From: Acidobacteriota bacterium
GTDB taxonomy: Bacteria; Acidobacteriota; Terriglobia; Terriglobales; Acidobacteriaceae
NCBI GenBank assembly: GCA_003225055.1
Contig: QIAU01000188.1
Span: forward strand, 26,316 to 90,315
DNA length: 64,000 nucleotides
Direction: 5' to 3'
The notes below the pieces were generated by a model that was given only the letters and a program-made list of their open reading frames with translations, was not told the DNA's origin and ran no database searches. Positions 54,241 to 63,202 of the stretch are shown here, one piece after another (the first letter of the stretch is position 1; every line of letters starts with the position of its first letter). The position numbers and the translations under genes are program-made.

Positions 54241-54832
54241 ACATTGCATTGCAATAAAGAACCGCGCCCTCGCGCGCCTTTCCCTTCAGATCCCACCCAA
54301 AATTCGAGACTCGAACTTCCTGAAAAACCCGTGACCTCAACCAGCAGAATTCACGCACAACTCGCACACCCAATGAGGGCTACTGCCAATTCTCCACGCA
54401 GGGTCATGAGTTCCAATCGCGTTCACTTCCGTTCGTCAGGCGATTCAGCCCGTCCGGGGGAGCCTGGAAGCTCCTGGGAGTAATTAAGTGAAATGCTGTG
54501 GGCGCCAACAAGCCACAAGATGCCATGTAAAGGCAGTGTCAACGACACAGCTATGGGCCAGAATGCCAAAGGTCAGCCTAGCCAGCTGTTCGCAATGAAA
54601 TGGCAATACGTGGGAAAACAAGCTTACGGATAGATAAGGATAGAAAGATGATGGTAATTGTCGCAATTAGCCGAATGTCGCGACGGCTTGGGGTTGGGAT
54701 CGGCACACTTCTACAGGGGGCGCCAGCTGAGAAAACCTACTCGTGAATTAGAAGGATGGCAGATCGACAAATGCGGCTTTGAAACTGCCCTGCCCAATGG
54801 GATAGCTTCCGAATCGCCTTCGCCACTTGCCG
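54241..54832 (+). other. Intergenic region without a clear gene
   Basis: About 590 bp between the small TfoX-like gene and the end of the TPR/transglutaminase gene. A 37-codon frame near 54647 (MMVIVAISRMSRRLGVGIGT) vaguely resembles a repressor recognition helix but is too short to assign. Nothing else was found. Confidence 0.35.
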
Positions 54833-57451
54833 CTAGTTAACTGAGTGTACCGTTGCCGGGTCGAGCAACACAAAGGAACAACCGGTGTACTGGTAGCATC
54901 CGAGGATCCCGCGTCTCACGAAGCGTGCAGGAACGTCGTCCGGCGCAGGGACCTTGAAATCAATGCCTGTCAGTTGTTTCCTCTGCGCTTTCATCTTGTT
55001 CGACCCGCTGATGAACCTAACGTCCGCAACCTTGAACGCCTTGCTCTTGCCGTCCGACACTAGCAGCACAAAAAACTCCGCAGTTTCCGTTCCAGGCAGG
55101 AACCGCGGCAGCCTGAATGTGCGTTCACGAATGACAACACCAGAGGCATCGCCTTCCGCCGTCCCGCCTGTCAAGTGCTTTAAATTCTCCTTCGCCGCGC
55201 CCAACTCAGTTTGATACTCGCTCAGCGCCATTTGCTCGGACATCGGAATTCGGTATACGGCCAAGCGGCACATCTGGATAGCGTTCGCATTCTGGTGGGT
55301 GCGTCGGTACAGATGGCACAGGTGACCCGCCACCACACCATCCTGTGTCAGCTTCCAAGATGCCTGCAAGTACTGCTCTGCTACTCCGAGGTTAGTCATC
55401 CGCTCGTTCACCCAGCCCAGTGTGTCCCAATACGCGGCCAGCGTGAAAATCTTACGCGAGTCCTCCACCTTTAGGTCCTGCAGGGTGATCTTCTGCGATT
55501 CCTCTTCCACCCTGCGCACCGCTTTTTTCGCGTAGTCCAAGGCTAGGGGCAGCTTCAAATCTGCATTGGCCATCTGGTAGGCGACATTGTTGAAATAGTC
55601 TTCTCCCGTGTCCATGTCAGCCACTTTGCTGAACGCCGCTGCCGCCTTCTCACGATCCCCTGAGAGCAAATAAGCCGAACCCAGGCTCGCTTGCAGGTTG
55701 GCCCGATCTCCCCGAATTTTCACGGCCGACTCGAAAGCAGCCGCCGCTTCAGAGTATCTCCCGAGCTTCAGGAAGCAGTTGCCCAGATTCGCCGGTCCGT
55801 CGACATCATCTGGATGAGTTTTCACATAGTCTTGCCAGACCGAAACCGCATCCTGGAACTCCGCGGCTGCCATCAGACTCCAACCCAGGGACTTGGGAAT
55901 GACCGGTTGCATCGGATCAGCGGCCATGGCCTTGTGAAATGCCTCTACGCCAGCATCCATTTGCTTCTGCATGAGCAGCAGACCTCCAAGCATCACCCAG
56001 GCGCGCGTGAATGTCGGGTCCGCTGCCACCGCACGATATAAAGAGGAGACGGCAGTCTGCACATCTCGCTTCGCCACCGCGTCACGGGCCTCGCTTTCCA
56101 GCCGTGTCGCCTCTTCATTCGAGCTATCGGGCAGATTCCTCAGAGTGTCCATCGTAGTCAGGCTTGAGTTTTTGTGGTCCCGTGGCATAGACGATCCCGA
56201 ACTTGAGAACAACGGTATGAACACGCCGTAGTCGTCCTGCACAGTCTTTAAGAACTGCTTGTACTGCTCCCGTTCATTGACCGGCGCTTCTCGCATCAGA
56301 ACCTTTAGGTGACGTTCGCTGATCAGCTTGCCATCCTTGAAATCGTACGTGGCGTCGAATTCCGCAAAGTCCTGTTTCACGTGAACGGCGGCAGGAAGCT
56401 CCGGCCGATACCCCGCTGGCAACTGCACCTCGCTATGAAACCGGACGTCGGTCGGGCTCCCGAGCCACGAGGGCCCGAGGGGCAGCAATTCGTCGTCACG
56501 CGGCGAAGGCAGGGAAATTGCCGGCTCCGGTGCCAAAATTCGTCGATTCGCCCAGTCCCCAAACTCTTTGCGCGTGTACTTATACGAAAAGTGAAATGCT
56601 TGATCGGTCTTTTCGGGTGAACTCGCCGTTACTCCGCTTACGTCTCCGCCAAATCCAAACCCGAGCGAAATCCGCTGCCCGAGATCCTTCCATTGCGGCA
56701 ACGGCACCGCCCGAAAGCTCGCTCGCAGCAGATATTCCATATCGCCCCGGGCCGAAAAATCTGCGTTTCCCTCCAGCGTGCCCGCGCCGCTCAACTTCGC
56801 TTCCATGTTGAACGTCTGCATCGTGCTGTAAGGCAGATCCGCCGGAGTCTTGACCAGTACCGCAGGCTTGTCTCTCCAGATCACCAGCGCATGCTTATCA
56901 CGCAAGGGCGATACTAGGTATTCATAGGGTCCCACTTCGGTGGTGGTATCTAGCCAGACTAATCCGCCTTTTCTCGGGACGACTGTAATCACGTGATCGA
57001 ATTGCCCGGGGGACGGCACATCTCCATCTACCTCCCGGCTTGAGCTGATCAGAGCAGGGTAGGCCGGAATTCCCACCGCCGCCAGCAAGGACGCAAGCAG
57101 CGTGTGTTTGTCCTTGCAATCGCCGTACTGGTTTTCCAGCACCGCCGCAGCACTGTGAGGTTGGTACCGCCCGATGCCGAAGGCAATTCCTATGTAGCGG
57201 AAGTGCGTGCTCACGTAATCATACAGCGCTCTTAACTTCACCTCGTCATTGGAAGCACCCTTGGTTAGCTCCGCCGCCTTGGCCGCCACTTCCGCCGTCG
57301 GTTTTACCCTTTCTTCCTGCAGACCACCGTACCAGCGGCCTACTTGGTCCCAGCTCGCAAAGCTGCTCATCAGCACATCGGGCTGCGGCAGCCTTCCACG
57401 CGCCTGCTGCCAGAGGCCTTCGGTCGCCTCCCTACTTCTTATTTGTCTCAT
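54833..57451 (-). CDS. Transglutaminase-like/TPR part of a split DUF3857 protein
   Basis: An 872-codon frame with no signal peptide, continuing the DUF3857 protein encoded just upstream. A transglutaminase core (about 55-165) has catalytic Cys in QYGDCKDKHTLLASLLAA, His in GQFDHVITVV and Asp in VWLDTTTEVG. Then comes a beta-rich DUF3858-like segment (about 200-420), TPR units from about 450 to 690 (AWVMLGGLLLMQKQMDAGVE, GPANLGNCFLKLGRYSEAAA, LQASLGSAYLLSGDREKAAA), and a C-terminal domain (VVIRERTFRLPRFLPGTETA). The first in-frame ATG overlaps the end of the upstream frame by 20 bp; it may restart there, but intact homologues are a single polypeptide. Confidence 0.85.
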   Translation of the reverse strand: MRQIRSREATEGLWQQARGRLPQPDVLMSSFASWDQVGRWYGGLQEERVKPTAEVAAKAAELTKGASNDEVKLRALYDYVSTHFRYIGIAFGIGRYQPHSAAAVLENQYGDCKDKHTLLASLLAAVGIPAYPALISSSREVDGDVPSPGQFDHVITVVPRKGGLVWLDTTTEVGPYEYLVSPLRDKHALVIWRDKPAVLVKTPADLPYSTMQTFNMEAKLSGAGTLEGNADFSARGDMEYLLRASFRAVPLPQWKDLGQRISLGFGFGGDVSGVTASSPEKTDQAFHFSYKYTRKEFGDWANRRILAPEPAISLPSPRDDELLPLGPSWLGSPTDVRFHSEVQLPAGYRPELPAAVHVKQDFAEFDATYDFKDGKLISERHLKVLMREAPVNEREQYKQFLKTVQDDYGVFIPLFSSSGSSMPRDHKNSSLTTMDTLRNLPDSSNEEATRLESEARDAVAKRDVQTAVSSLYRAVAADPTFTRAWVMLGGLLLMQKQMDAGVEAFHKAMAADPMQPVIPKSLGWSLMAAAEFQDAVSVWQDYVKTHPDDVDGPANLGNCFLKLGRYSEAAAAFESAVKIRGDRANLQASLGSAYLLSGDREKAAAAFSKVADMDTGEDYFNNVAYQMANADLKLPLALDYAKKAVRRVEEESQKITLQDLKVEDSRKIFTLAAYWDTLGWVNERMTNLGVAEQYLQASWKLTQDGVVAGHLCHLYRRTHQNANAIQMCRLAVYRIPMSEQMALSEYQTELGAAKENLKHLTGGTAEGDASGVVIRERTFRLPRFLPGTETAEFFVLLVSDGKSKAFKVADVRFISGSNKMKAQRKQLTGIDFKVPAPDDVPARFVRRGILGCYQYTGCSFVLLDPATVHSVN

Positions 57452-58121
57452 CTTTATGTTGAAGATTCGTGTTATGCCAGGTGTAGATGCGATCCAAGCC
57501 GACTTCGCCGATTACCGGCTGAACGGTGGCGCTCTTGATCTTTACCGCGCGGTCGCCTGGGACGCTGATCTCCAGCTGCTCGTCCGCTACGATCTGCTCG
57601 TGCGCGAAGCGGTAACTTGTCCAAAACTGCCCCGGCGCCAGCGGCCTCGTCGTGTGCTCCTGGGTTCTAAATTCAAGCACGTCCCCAACACTCAGCCCTT
57701 TTACTGCCACATGCTTCTCGTGCAGATCACTGTAGAAAGGCGCCTCGCGCGTGATTTGCGCGGCCATGTCCTGCACGTTCTCCGGTGGCGTCTCCACCAC
57801 GGATCCATCTGGCTTGCGCACACGCACATATTTGATCTCAAAGGTCCCAGTGCCGCCGGCGTATGAAAAGGTCAGCAAGCCATATTGTTGCACCCCTGCT
57901 TCCGACTGGATTCGTACCCGAGCCAAGTCCTCCTTGGAAGAGGTGCCATCATTCTCAAATCTCTCCTTTCGGAAAAACTGCTCGATGACGAACGCTTCCT
58001 GAGATTGGTCGGCCTTGGGAGTGTCGGGCTTCAACGGCAGAACCTGTGCAACTATGGCCGGTACAGGTGAAAGAAAGACCAGCGACAGGAAACCCAAGCG
58101 CTTTAACATAGGTGGGCACAT
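57432..58121 (-). CDS. DUF3857 domain protein, N-terminal part of the split protein
   Basis: A 229-codon frame. Signal peptide LGFLSLVFLSPVPAIVAQ. DUF3857 features: AFVIEQFFRKERFENDGTSS, YGLLTFSYAGGTGTFEIKYV, VRVRKPDGSVVETPPENVQD, and GDVLEFRTQEHTTRPLAPGQ. It ends DETNKK then TAG at 57434-57432. A one-base skip at AAG-TAG-G would run on into the transglutaminase frame (REATEGLWQQARGR). The pair thus probably derives from one large secreted protein of about 1,100 residues. Whether this is a mutation, a sequencing error or a real stop plus restart cannot be told from sequence. Confidence 0.85.
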   Translation of the reverse strand: MCPPMLKRLGFLSLVFLSPVPAIVAQVLPLKPDTPKADQSQEAFVIEQFFRKERFENDGTSSKEDLARVRIQSEAGVQQYGLLTFSYAGGTGTFEIKYVRVRKPDGSVVETPPENVQDMAAQITREAPFYSDLHEKHVAVKGLSVGDVLEFRTQEHTTRPLAPGQFWTSYRFAHEQIVADEQLEISVPGDRAVKIKSATVQPVIGEVGLDRIYTWHNTNLQHKDETNKK

Positions 58122-58334
58122 TTAGTCAGCTTCTCGCAAAAAAGGCAAGTGACTTCGATTTGGAGCTTGTCGTGCCAGGGTGCCAAGCTTTGCCCCGGCC
58201 TAGCGAGGGTTGAAGCGGCAACTCTGGTCTGTAGCTGGATGTAGCCAGATAAAGACGAAGGTTCTGAGCGCAGCGGCGGACCGATGGAAAGCCGATCCAT
58301 CGCAGACGACGGCGCATGTCTCCAAACAGGAAGG

Positions 58335-58532
58335 TTGATTCGCACGTTCGTAGCCGCAAACGCTCTGTTTTCCTTGGAACAACCAACATTCGGGCAAAGC
58401 CCTCACCATTGCCAGGAGGTTGAAGGAAAGTTTGTTGACGATTATAGCGGCGGCAACACCACGTCAGGGTCAATCACCCGTGAGGGAATTCTCAACGGAA
58501 CGACAGTAACGGTCTACACCAGCGGTGCCTGA
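58335..58532 (+). pseudogene. Short fragment of an exported protein
   Basis: A 65-codon frame reading IRTFVAANALFSLEQPTFGQ then SPHHCQEVEGKFVDDYSGGN and TSGSITREGILNGTTVTVYT. The end looks like the beta-rich N-terminal part of an acidobacterial secreted protein. It could be a truncated gene or a tiny gene starting at TTG after AGGAAGG. Low certainty. Confidence 0.3.
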
Positions 58533-58556
58533 ATTGCGAGTCGATTGATGCCTGGC

Positions 58557-59371
58557 TCAGGGCCCCAAGCCGCGGGCTAGGGTCTTAGCCATCGTGCCGT
58601 TGGCGTCGTCGTCCTTGAAAGCCCAAACCATGGCGCCCCCGAGTCCACCGGGCACTCGCAGATGGATATAAACGGTCTTGGCCCAGGCCACAAACGGATC
58701 GTCAAAGGTCCAGAAGGTATGCGCTTCCGACCTGCCGGCGCAAAGATCGTGAGCAGATATCGTCTTTTGTTCTGTTTTGCCAAGGCATCGAGCTGGCGCC
58801 GAAACTCGAGCAGCAGGAGCGTGAAGTTGTGCTTGTCGGCTGCGCTGGGAAATTCCCAATCAATGTCGAAGCCATCGAAGAGGCTGCCGGTCGAGACAGG
58901 ATTTCCCGCCCAGTCCGTTCCTACATTGCCGTTGATGAGCATGTCGATACAAGATGCGGCGAGCGACCGCCGGCCAACCTCGCTGCTAGCGGCTACGGCG
59001 AATCCATTGGCGTTGCTGGAGGATGCCCCACCCAGAGAAATCAGGGCCTTGAGTTTGGGGTGAAGTTGCTTGAGCTGTTTCAGCGCACCGAAATTCCCAA
59101 AGGGCCAGTTGATATAGGGTGCACCACTCACACTCGGAAGTCCCGCGTTCTGGTAGTCGGCCCAAGGGTCGGCAAGGTGGCACTGGGCGTCTGCGCCATT
59201 CGGCCCGTAAACGTCGCCGAAGGCATACAACAGGTGAGTAATGTGGTCCGCCACGTGGTTGTTCTGAAGATTCGCCACGTTGTAGCCGGCTCCGTAGATG
59301 CTCCACTCTTCAAAGTAACCTGCCATAACTTTGGGCTTGTTCTGGGCAAACGCTACATCGCCGCATGTCAT
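58557..59371 (-). pseudogene. GH18 chitinase, internally deleted and frameshifted
   Basis: Residues 1-190 form a good GH18 N-terminal half: VMAGYFEEWSIYGAGYNVAN, ITHLLYAFGDV, KALISLGGASSSNANGF and LFDGFDIDWEFPSAADKHNF, with the DxxDxDxE catalytic motif complete. After YLLTIFAPAGRKR the reading frame changes and the sequence jumps to the far C-terminal part (FTFDDPFVAWAKTVYIHLRV, PGGLGGAMVWAFKDDDANGT). The middle of the barrel (substrate loops, strands 5-7) is missing, so it is inactive. The first residues (MTCGDVAFAQ) suggest a truncated leader. Confidence 0.85.
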
Positions 59372-59590
59372 GATGACCTCCCGAATCCTAGAGTCCGACT
59401 TTGAGGCGTCGGCCAGTGTTCTTGAGTGGCTGGCGACTTTGGACGCTCAGCGTGCAACGCAGACGGAACCCAGACCAGATGATCAGAACAGAGGGAGAAC
59501 AGGTTGATAGGTCGCCCGATAGTCCTGAGGTTACAATGACACACTTAATTAAGGCGCCTTGAGCAATCTTTTCCAACGAAAGGGGTGCTT

Positions 59591-59830
59591 ATGAATATGA
59601 CCGGACGCAAGTCTGCCCTACTCGCCACATTTCTTCTCGCGAGCATATTCCTGGCCCTTGCAAACCACGGGGTGCGGCAGCTCGAACCCTAACCGCGTTC
59701 TGCAATCGGTCTCCGTACCCCGCAACCGCCGACGGGCAGAATTTTACCCCCGGGCAGGTGTAATTCTCCGCGACGGGCACGTTTAGCCGACCACCTTCTA
59801 CAGCAATGGCAACCCTACGCCGGACCATTC
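59591..59830 (+). pseudogene. Lipoprotein / Ig-like domain protein, 5' remnant
   Basis: ATG at 59591 opens a leader-like sequence (GRKSALLATFLLASIFLALA), followed in a shifted frame by GSSNPNRVLQSVSV and further pieces (FTPGQV, SATGTFSR). The combination of a lipoprotein leader and an SVSVTP-type start occurs in acidobacterial Ig-like domain lipoproteins. Two or more frameshifts in 150 bp. The rest of 59372-60022 has no support for a gene. Confidence 0.45.
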
Positions 59831-60022
59831 ATCATGCGGATCATCGTCACGCCTCCAGTTCCTGAAGAACCGCACCAGGAAAAGCGCGGAGAGTACCCCA
59901 AAGATGTCGGTTTGCCGGGAGTCAGGTTTCATGGCAGAACTGTTCACGCCATTGAGACGCATCTCTTGGCTCGCGCCAGCATCGACATGCCAACCTGGAG
60001 TCCACGGAACGCAAACGGGGGT

Positions 60023-60760
60023 CTATCGCGCTACCTGCACAAAAGATCCCAGCTGCAACTCAAGAGCCCTCACGAGTTCCTGAGACTCTGAAACCCAGCC
60101 GAGGAGCGACTCGATTATGAGAAGGGAAGCTGCGTGGTTACTTCTGGGGAAATTCTGCCCTATGGGCTCGGCGGCACAATCCGCCAAGAGAATACACTTG
60201 TAGTCCCTGAACATAGCATCCCGGATCGTCGATTCAACGCACACGCTCGTGGTACAGCCTGTGACGATGAGATTCGTTATTCCCAATTGCTTCAAAATTC
60301 CGTCAAGCTGGGTTTTATAGAAGCCGCTGAAGCGATTCTTATAGAGAACTATGTCTTCTGGTTTTGGGGCTAATTCAAGAACAATGTCCGTGTTCCACGT
60401 GTCGCGGATCAGCATCCGACTCTCTCTGCCATCAGGCCTAAGGGTCTTTTCCCCTACGCCAAAATGCAGATGTCGGATTCGGTTCGGCGAGTCAGCGGTG
60501 CCGAGGTCAGAAAGGTCGGGAAGAAAACCCATCTTAAGATAAATGACCTTGATCCCTGCGCTTCGCGCCAGTGACAACACCTTTGAGATGGGTCCGATAA
60601 CCTCCCGTATCTTGGAGATGTCGATTCCGGCGTGATCAAAGAGGCCTCCCTCCGACCCAAAGTCGTTCTGCATGTCTACAACAACAATTGCAGTCTTTGC
60701 GGTCTCTAGGGCGATGGGTCCAGGTCTGGCATTGAGCTTGACGCTTCGGCTGTTTGTCAT
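60023..60760 (-). CDS. Isochorismatase-family cysteine hydrolase (RutB-like)
   Basis: A 245-residue enzyme. Catalytic triad: Asp in AIVVVDMQNDFGSEGGLF (about 25-42), Lys in EDIVLYKNRFSGFY (about 140), and Cys in LIVTGCTTSVCVESTIRDAM (about 165-184). The metal or cis-peptide region HLHFGVGE is also present. Sequence flow is closest to the ureidoacrylate/peroxyureidoacrylate amidohydrolase (RutB) branch, but no other rut genes are near, so pyrimidine degradation is only a possibility. Reads MTNSRSVKLNARPGP from the ATG; no signal peptide. Confidence 0.9.
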   Translation of the reverse strand: MTNSRSVKLNARPGPIALETAKTAIVVVDMQNDFGSEGGLFDHAGIDISKIREVIGPISKVLSLARSAGIKVIYLKMGFLPDLSDLGTADSPNRIRHLHFGVGEKTLRPDGRESRMLIRDTWNTDIVLELAPKPEDIVLYKNRFSGFYKTQLDGILKQLGITNLIVTGCTTSVCVESTIRDAMFRDYKCILLADCAAEPIGQNFPRSNHAASLLIIESLLGWVSESQELVRALELQLGSFVQVAR

Positions 60761-61035
60761 ACCCTAGCCTTCCTAATCGTCTGTCTATTTGCAATTGTTA
60801 AGAGGCAGACGGCGCACTTTCGCGGTTCAGTATACACCCGCTTTTCGGCGTGCGAAGGTTGGCACAACCACGCAGAAACCACGCAGTCGTTGTTTTGCGG
60901 CACAAAAGATTAGTCGGGGAGATAGTATTTTGACCTCGGACGCCCTGGTCCCGAAACTTTCCGAAAGGCTGCGGCTTTCGGGGCAGCTCCCGGGAGTAGT
61001 TTGGCGACAGTGGAGGCAGACACTACGATGACGCC

Positions 61036-61245
61036 GTGCCTGAGTCGGAGCGAAACACAAGAGCAGTCGCCGCGTTACGGATTGCCGTCGGGGTGCTCTT
61101 CCTAATTTTTGGTTAGTACAAAGTATTCGGCACCGGCTTCACTCAGGGCCGGGGGATTTCAGTTCTGGATCAACCGATTTCTGGTGGACGGCGCGTATCC
61201 CTTCATGATGCCAGTGCTCAAGAATTTTGTTCTCCCTCACGACAC
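61036..61245 (+). pseudogene. DoxX-family membrane protein, 5' remnant
   Basis: From a GTG at 61036: TRAVAALRIAVGVLFLIFG, then an in-frame TAG where a Gln codon (CAG) is expected, then YKVFGTGFTQGRG and, after a one-base insertion in a G-run, FQFWINRFLVDGAYPFMMPV then LKNFVLPH. This is the first half of a DoxX-type membrane protein. It stops where the next remnant begins. About 275 bp upstream (60761-61035) contain no gene. Confidence 0.75.
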
Positions 61246-61480
61246 AGCCAATCATCGGCGCCGCTCTCCAGTTGAAAAGTTGAGACCATAGCACCAAGGA
61301 GAACCGCGCTGCGTCGGTCAGCTCGCGTGGTTGAACCTGGTGTTCCTGGTAGAAGGCAAGCTGCTTGCGCAAGAACAGCACCTCGGCGCTCAATTCCGCC
61401 CCTGACGAGACCGCCAAACACAGAAACTGAATGCCCTGGCCGGCTGTAATAATTAAGGATCGAAAGCAATGATCGGAGCA
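61246..61480 (-). pseudogene. Integrase-core (IS3/IS481-like) transposase N-terminal remnant
   Basis: Minus strand: LLRSLLSILNYYSRPG, then in a second frame SSGAELSAEVLFLRKQLAFY, QEHQVQPRELTDAARFSLVL and WSQLFNWRAAPMIG. This matches the N terminus of long rve transposases common in acidobacteria (eilaLRhQLavyqr...r.rl....Rl.w.lls.l...W). The catalytic domain is absent; the sequence ends at the DoxX remnant. Confidence 0.65.
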
Positions 61481-61598
61481 GCTGTGCGGTCCTGCGCATC
61501 AACGGTTGGCGACGAAACCTTCAAGTTGCGGCTGGAAGGTGACAGTTTACGTCAGCGTCGATCGTGTGCGTATGGACTTTGTCGGAGCACGGCTCCCT

Positions 61599-61773
61599 TC
61601 AATCGGCAATATCGGGATGGCGCGTCGCAATGCGATAGCGACCAGAGTGAAAGACGAGCGGCTCACCATCGTTGTACTTGTACTGCTCGACCTCACCTAC
61701 AAAAATAAGGTGATCACCCCGCGCGCGCGCGAAGACCTGACTGACCAGCGCCGATGATAGCGATGCGCTTCAT
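61599..61773 (-). pseudogene. Fused remnants: FAD monooxygenase start plus flavin-reductase end
   Basis: Minus strand: ATG at 61773 begins MKRIAIIGAGQSGLRA, the dinucleotide-binding start typical of styrene/indole monooxygenases (StyA type). After about 18 codons and a frame change it becomes RGDHLIFVGEVEQYKYNDGE then PLVFHSGRYRIA, the C-terminal signature of flavin reductases (StyB type), with stop at 61599-61601. The simplest reading is a large deletion within a former styAB-like operon. The junction lies in a CG-repeat (CGCGCGCGCG), 61717-61727. Confidence 0.55.
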
Positions 61774-61794
61774 GAGGATCGGCCTAGATTTTGC

Positions 61795-62583
61795 TTATTC
61801 GATCAACTTGGGGATCGCAGGTGCGGCCATCTCCGGCCCCATAGCCGAGTAGCCGCCGTCGACAGCAAGATCGGTCCCGGTAATAAACGAAGCGTGGTCC
61901 GAGCAGAGAAACAGTACCGCTTCCGCTACTTCTTCCGGCTCCCCAATTCGTCCCAACAAGTGAAAGGGCCCACCCACGCGATTCGTTTTCGCCTTGTTAC
62001 TGTGGGTCAGTTCGTCCATCAGGCGGCACCACGTCCATCCGGGAGAAACTGAGTTGACGCGTATTTTGTCCGAGGCCAGATCCATGGCTTCGTTGCGCGT
62101 GAGTTGCAGCGTCGCTGCCTTGGTCACGGGATAAAGCCAGCGGCCGGTTTGCGCTACTTTCGCACTGATGCTGCCGAAGTTTACGACCGCACCACCGCCG
62201 TGTTTGATCATGTGGGGTTTGACGGCCTTCAGCATCATCACGCCGCCGACGACGTTGACGTTGTAACTGTCGAGCCAGTCCTTGCGGGTCGAATTCAGCG
62301 CGTCGTCGATGTAAACGCACGCCAAGTTGACGAGGAAATCGATACGACCAAACTTCGCTACGGTACGGTCTACGCAGGCGGCAATCTGGGTATCATCCGC
62401 CAAGTCAGTTTTAACAAACAGCACATCCTTGTCTAGCGAATTGGCGACTGGCTGCCCAGCCTCCTCGTTAATGTCTGCAATCGCGACCTTGGTACCGTCG
62501 CGATGAAAGGCACGGACTACCGCGGCACCGATCATGGTCGCGCCACCTGTGACGATGGCAACCTTTCCCTTCAGTCCTTCCAT
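61795..62583 (-). CDS. Short-chain dehydrogenase/reductase (SDR)
   Basis: A 262-residue classical SDR. The ATG at 62583 (MEGLKGKVAIVTGG) follows GGGGGA; a longer frame to 62661 has no good start. Cofactor motif KVAIVTGGATMIGAAVV near residues 6-22, ADINEEAG supporting NAD preference, DLADDTQ, and the NAG-like site altered to LVNLACVYID. The catalytic set is Ser in NFGSISAKV, then Tyr-x3-Lys in WLYPVTKAATLQLTRNEAMD. The end shows SFITGTDLAVDGGYSAMG. The substrate is unknown. Its stop lies 21 bp downstream of the monooxygenase/reductase remnant start and on the same strand. Confidence 0.92.
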   Translation of the reverse strand: MEGLKGKVAIVTGGATMIGAAVVRAFHRDGTKVAIADINEEAGQPVANSLDKDVLFVKTDLADDTQIAACVDRTVAKFGRIDFLVNLACVYIDDALNSTRKDWLDSYNVNVVGGVMMLKAVKPHMIKHGGGAVVNFGSISAKVAQTGRWLYPVTKAATLQLTRNEAMDLASDKIRVNSVSPGWTWCRLMDELTHSNKAKTNRVGGPFHLLGRIGEPEEVAEAVLFLCSDHASFITGTDLAVDGGYSAMGPEMAAPAIPKLIE

Positions 62584-62767
62584 GCTGGTCCCCCGAGTAA
62601 AGGTGGTCTTTCGCAGGTGAAAGCTAACACGGGGGTCAAAGCAGGAACAAGGGGGCTCCACTCAAGACCACTGCGGGAAACCACGCCTACCAGAAGTGAT
62701 TTCCTCTTAGGCAAACTTGACCAGCGAGTGGCGCAAGCCCAGGAATTCAGGCCGGGGTGAGCCACGA

Positions 62768-63181
62768 TTATAGTGGCGTCCCTTGCTGCTCGATGTAGCG
62801 TTTGCATTAGCTCAGCTCGAGTGCCCCCCACCTGATGCGGCGAAGTAAGGCGACCACAGTGCATTCTTCGAGTAGCACTTGGCGATACGAGGCAACTGGC
62901 GTCTTAGAACATAGCTGGAAGCGTCCTTTGAGGAGTTCACCAGCGATGAGACAGACACTTTGGGCGGGTAGTTCACCAGCAAGTGTACGTGATTGCTCTC
63001 CCCGTCCATCTCGACCAACACCGCCTCAAAGTCAGAGCAGACCTGGGAAAAAGATCGGCTGCAGTTTCTCAATCGCCTCGCCGTCGAGGATACAGCGGCA
63101 GTATTTGGTTAGGAAGACCAGATGCACATGCAGGGCAAACACGCAGGCTCTACCGTGCCGAAGGTCCTTGCTTTTGTCCAT
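62768..63181 (-). pseudogene. tnpA: IS200/IS605 Y1 transposase, frameshifted
   Basis: Minus strand: MDKSKDLRHGRACVFALHVH then LVFLTKYCRCILDGEAIEKL; frame change; FEAVLVEMDGESNHVHLLVN with the HUH motif (HVH), PPKVSVSSLVNSSKDASSYV, WSPYFAASGGG; frame change; RYIEQQGTPL and TAA at 62768-62770. All parts of a TnpA of about 135 residues are present but in three frames. Near-complete conservation suggests recent inactivation. Confidence 0.85.
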
Positions 63182-63202
63182 AGACCCGATCATCATGCCA
63201 GC

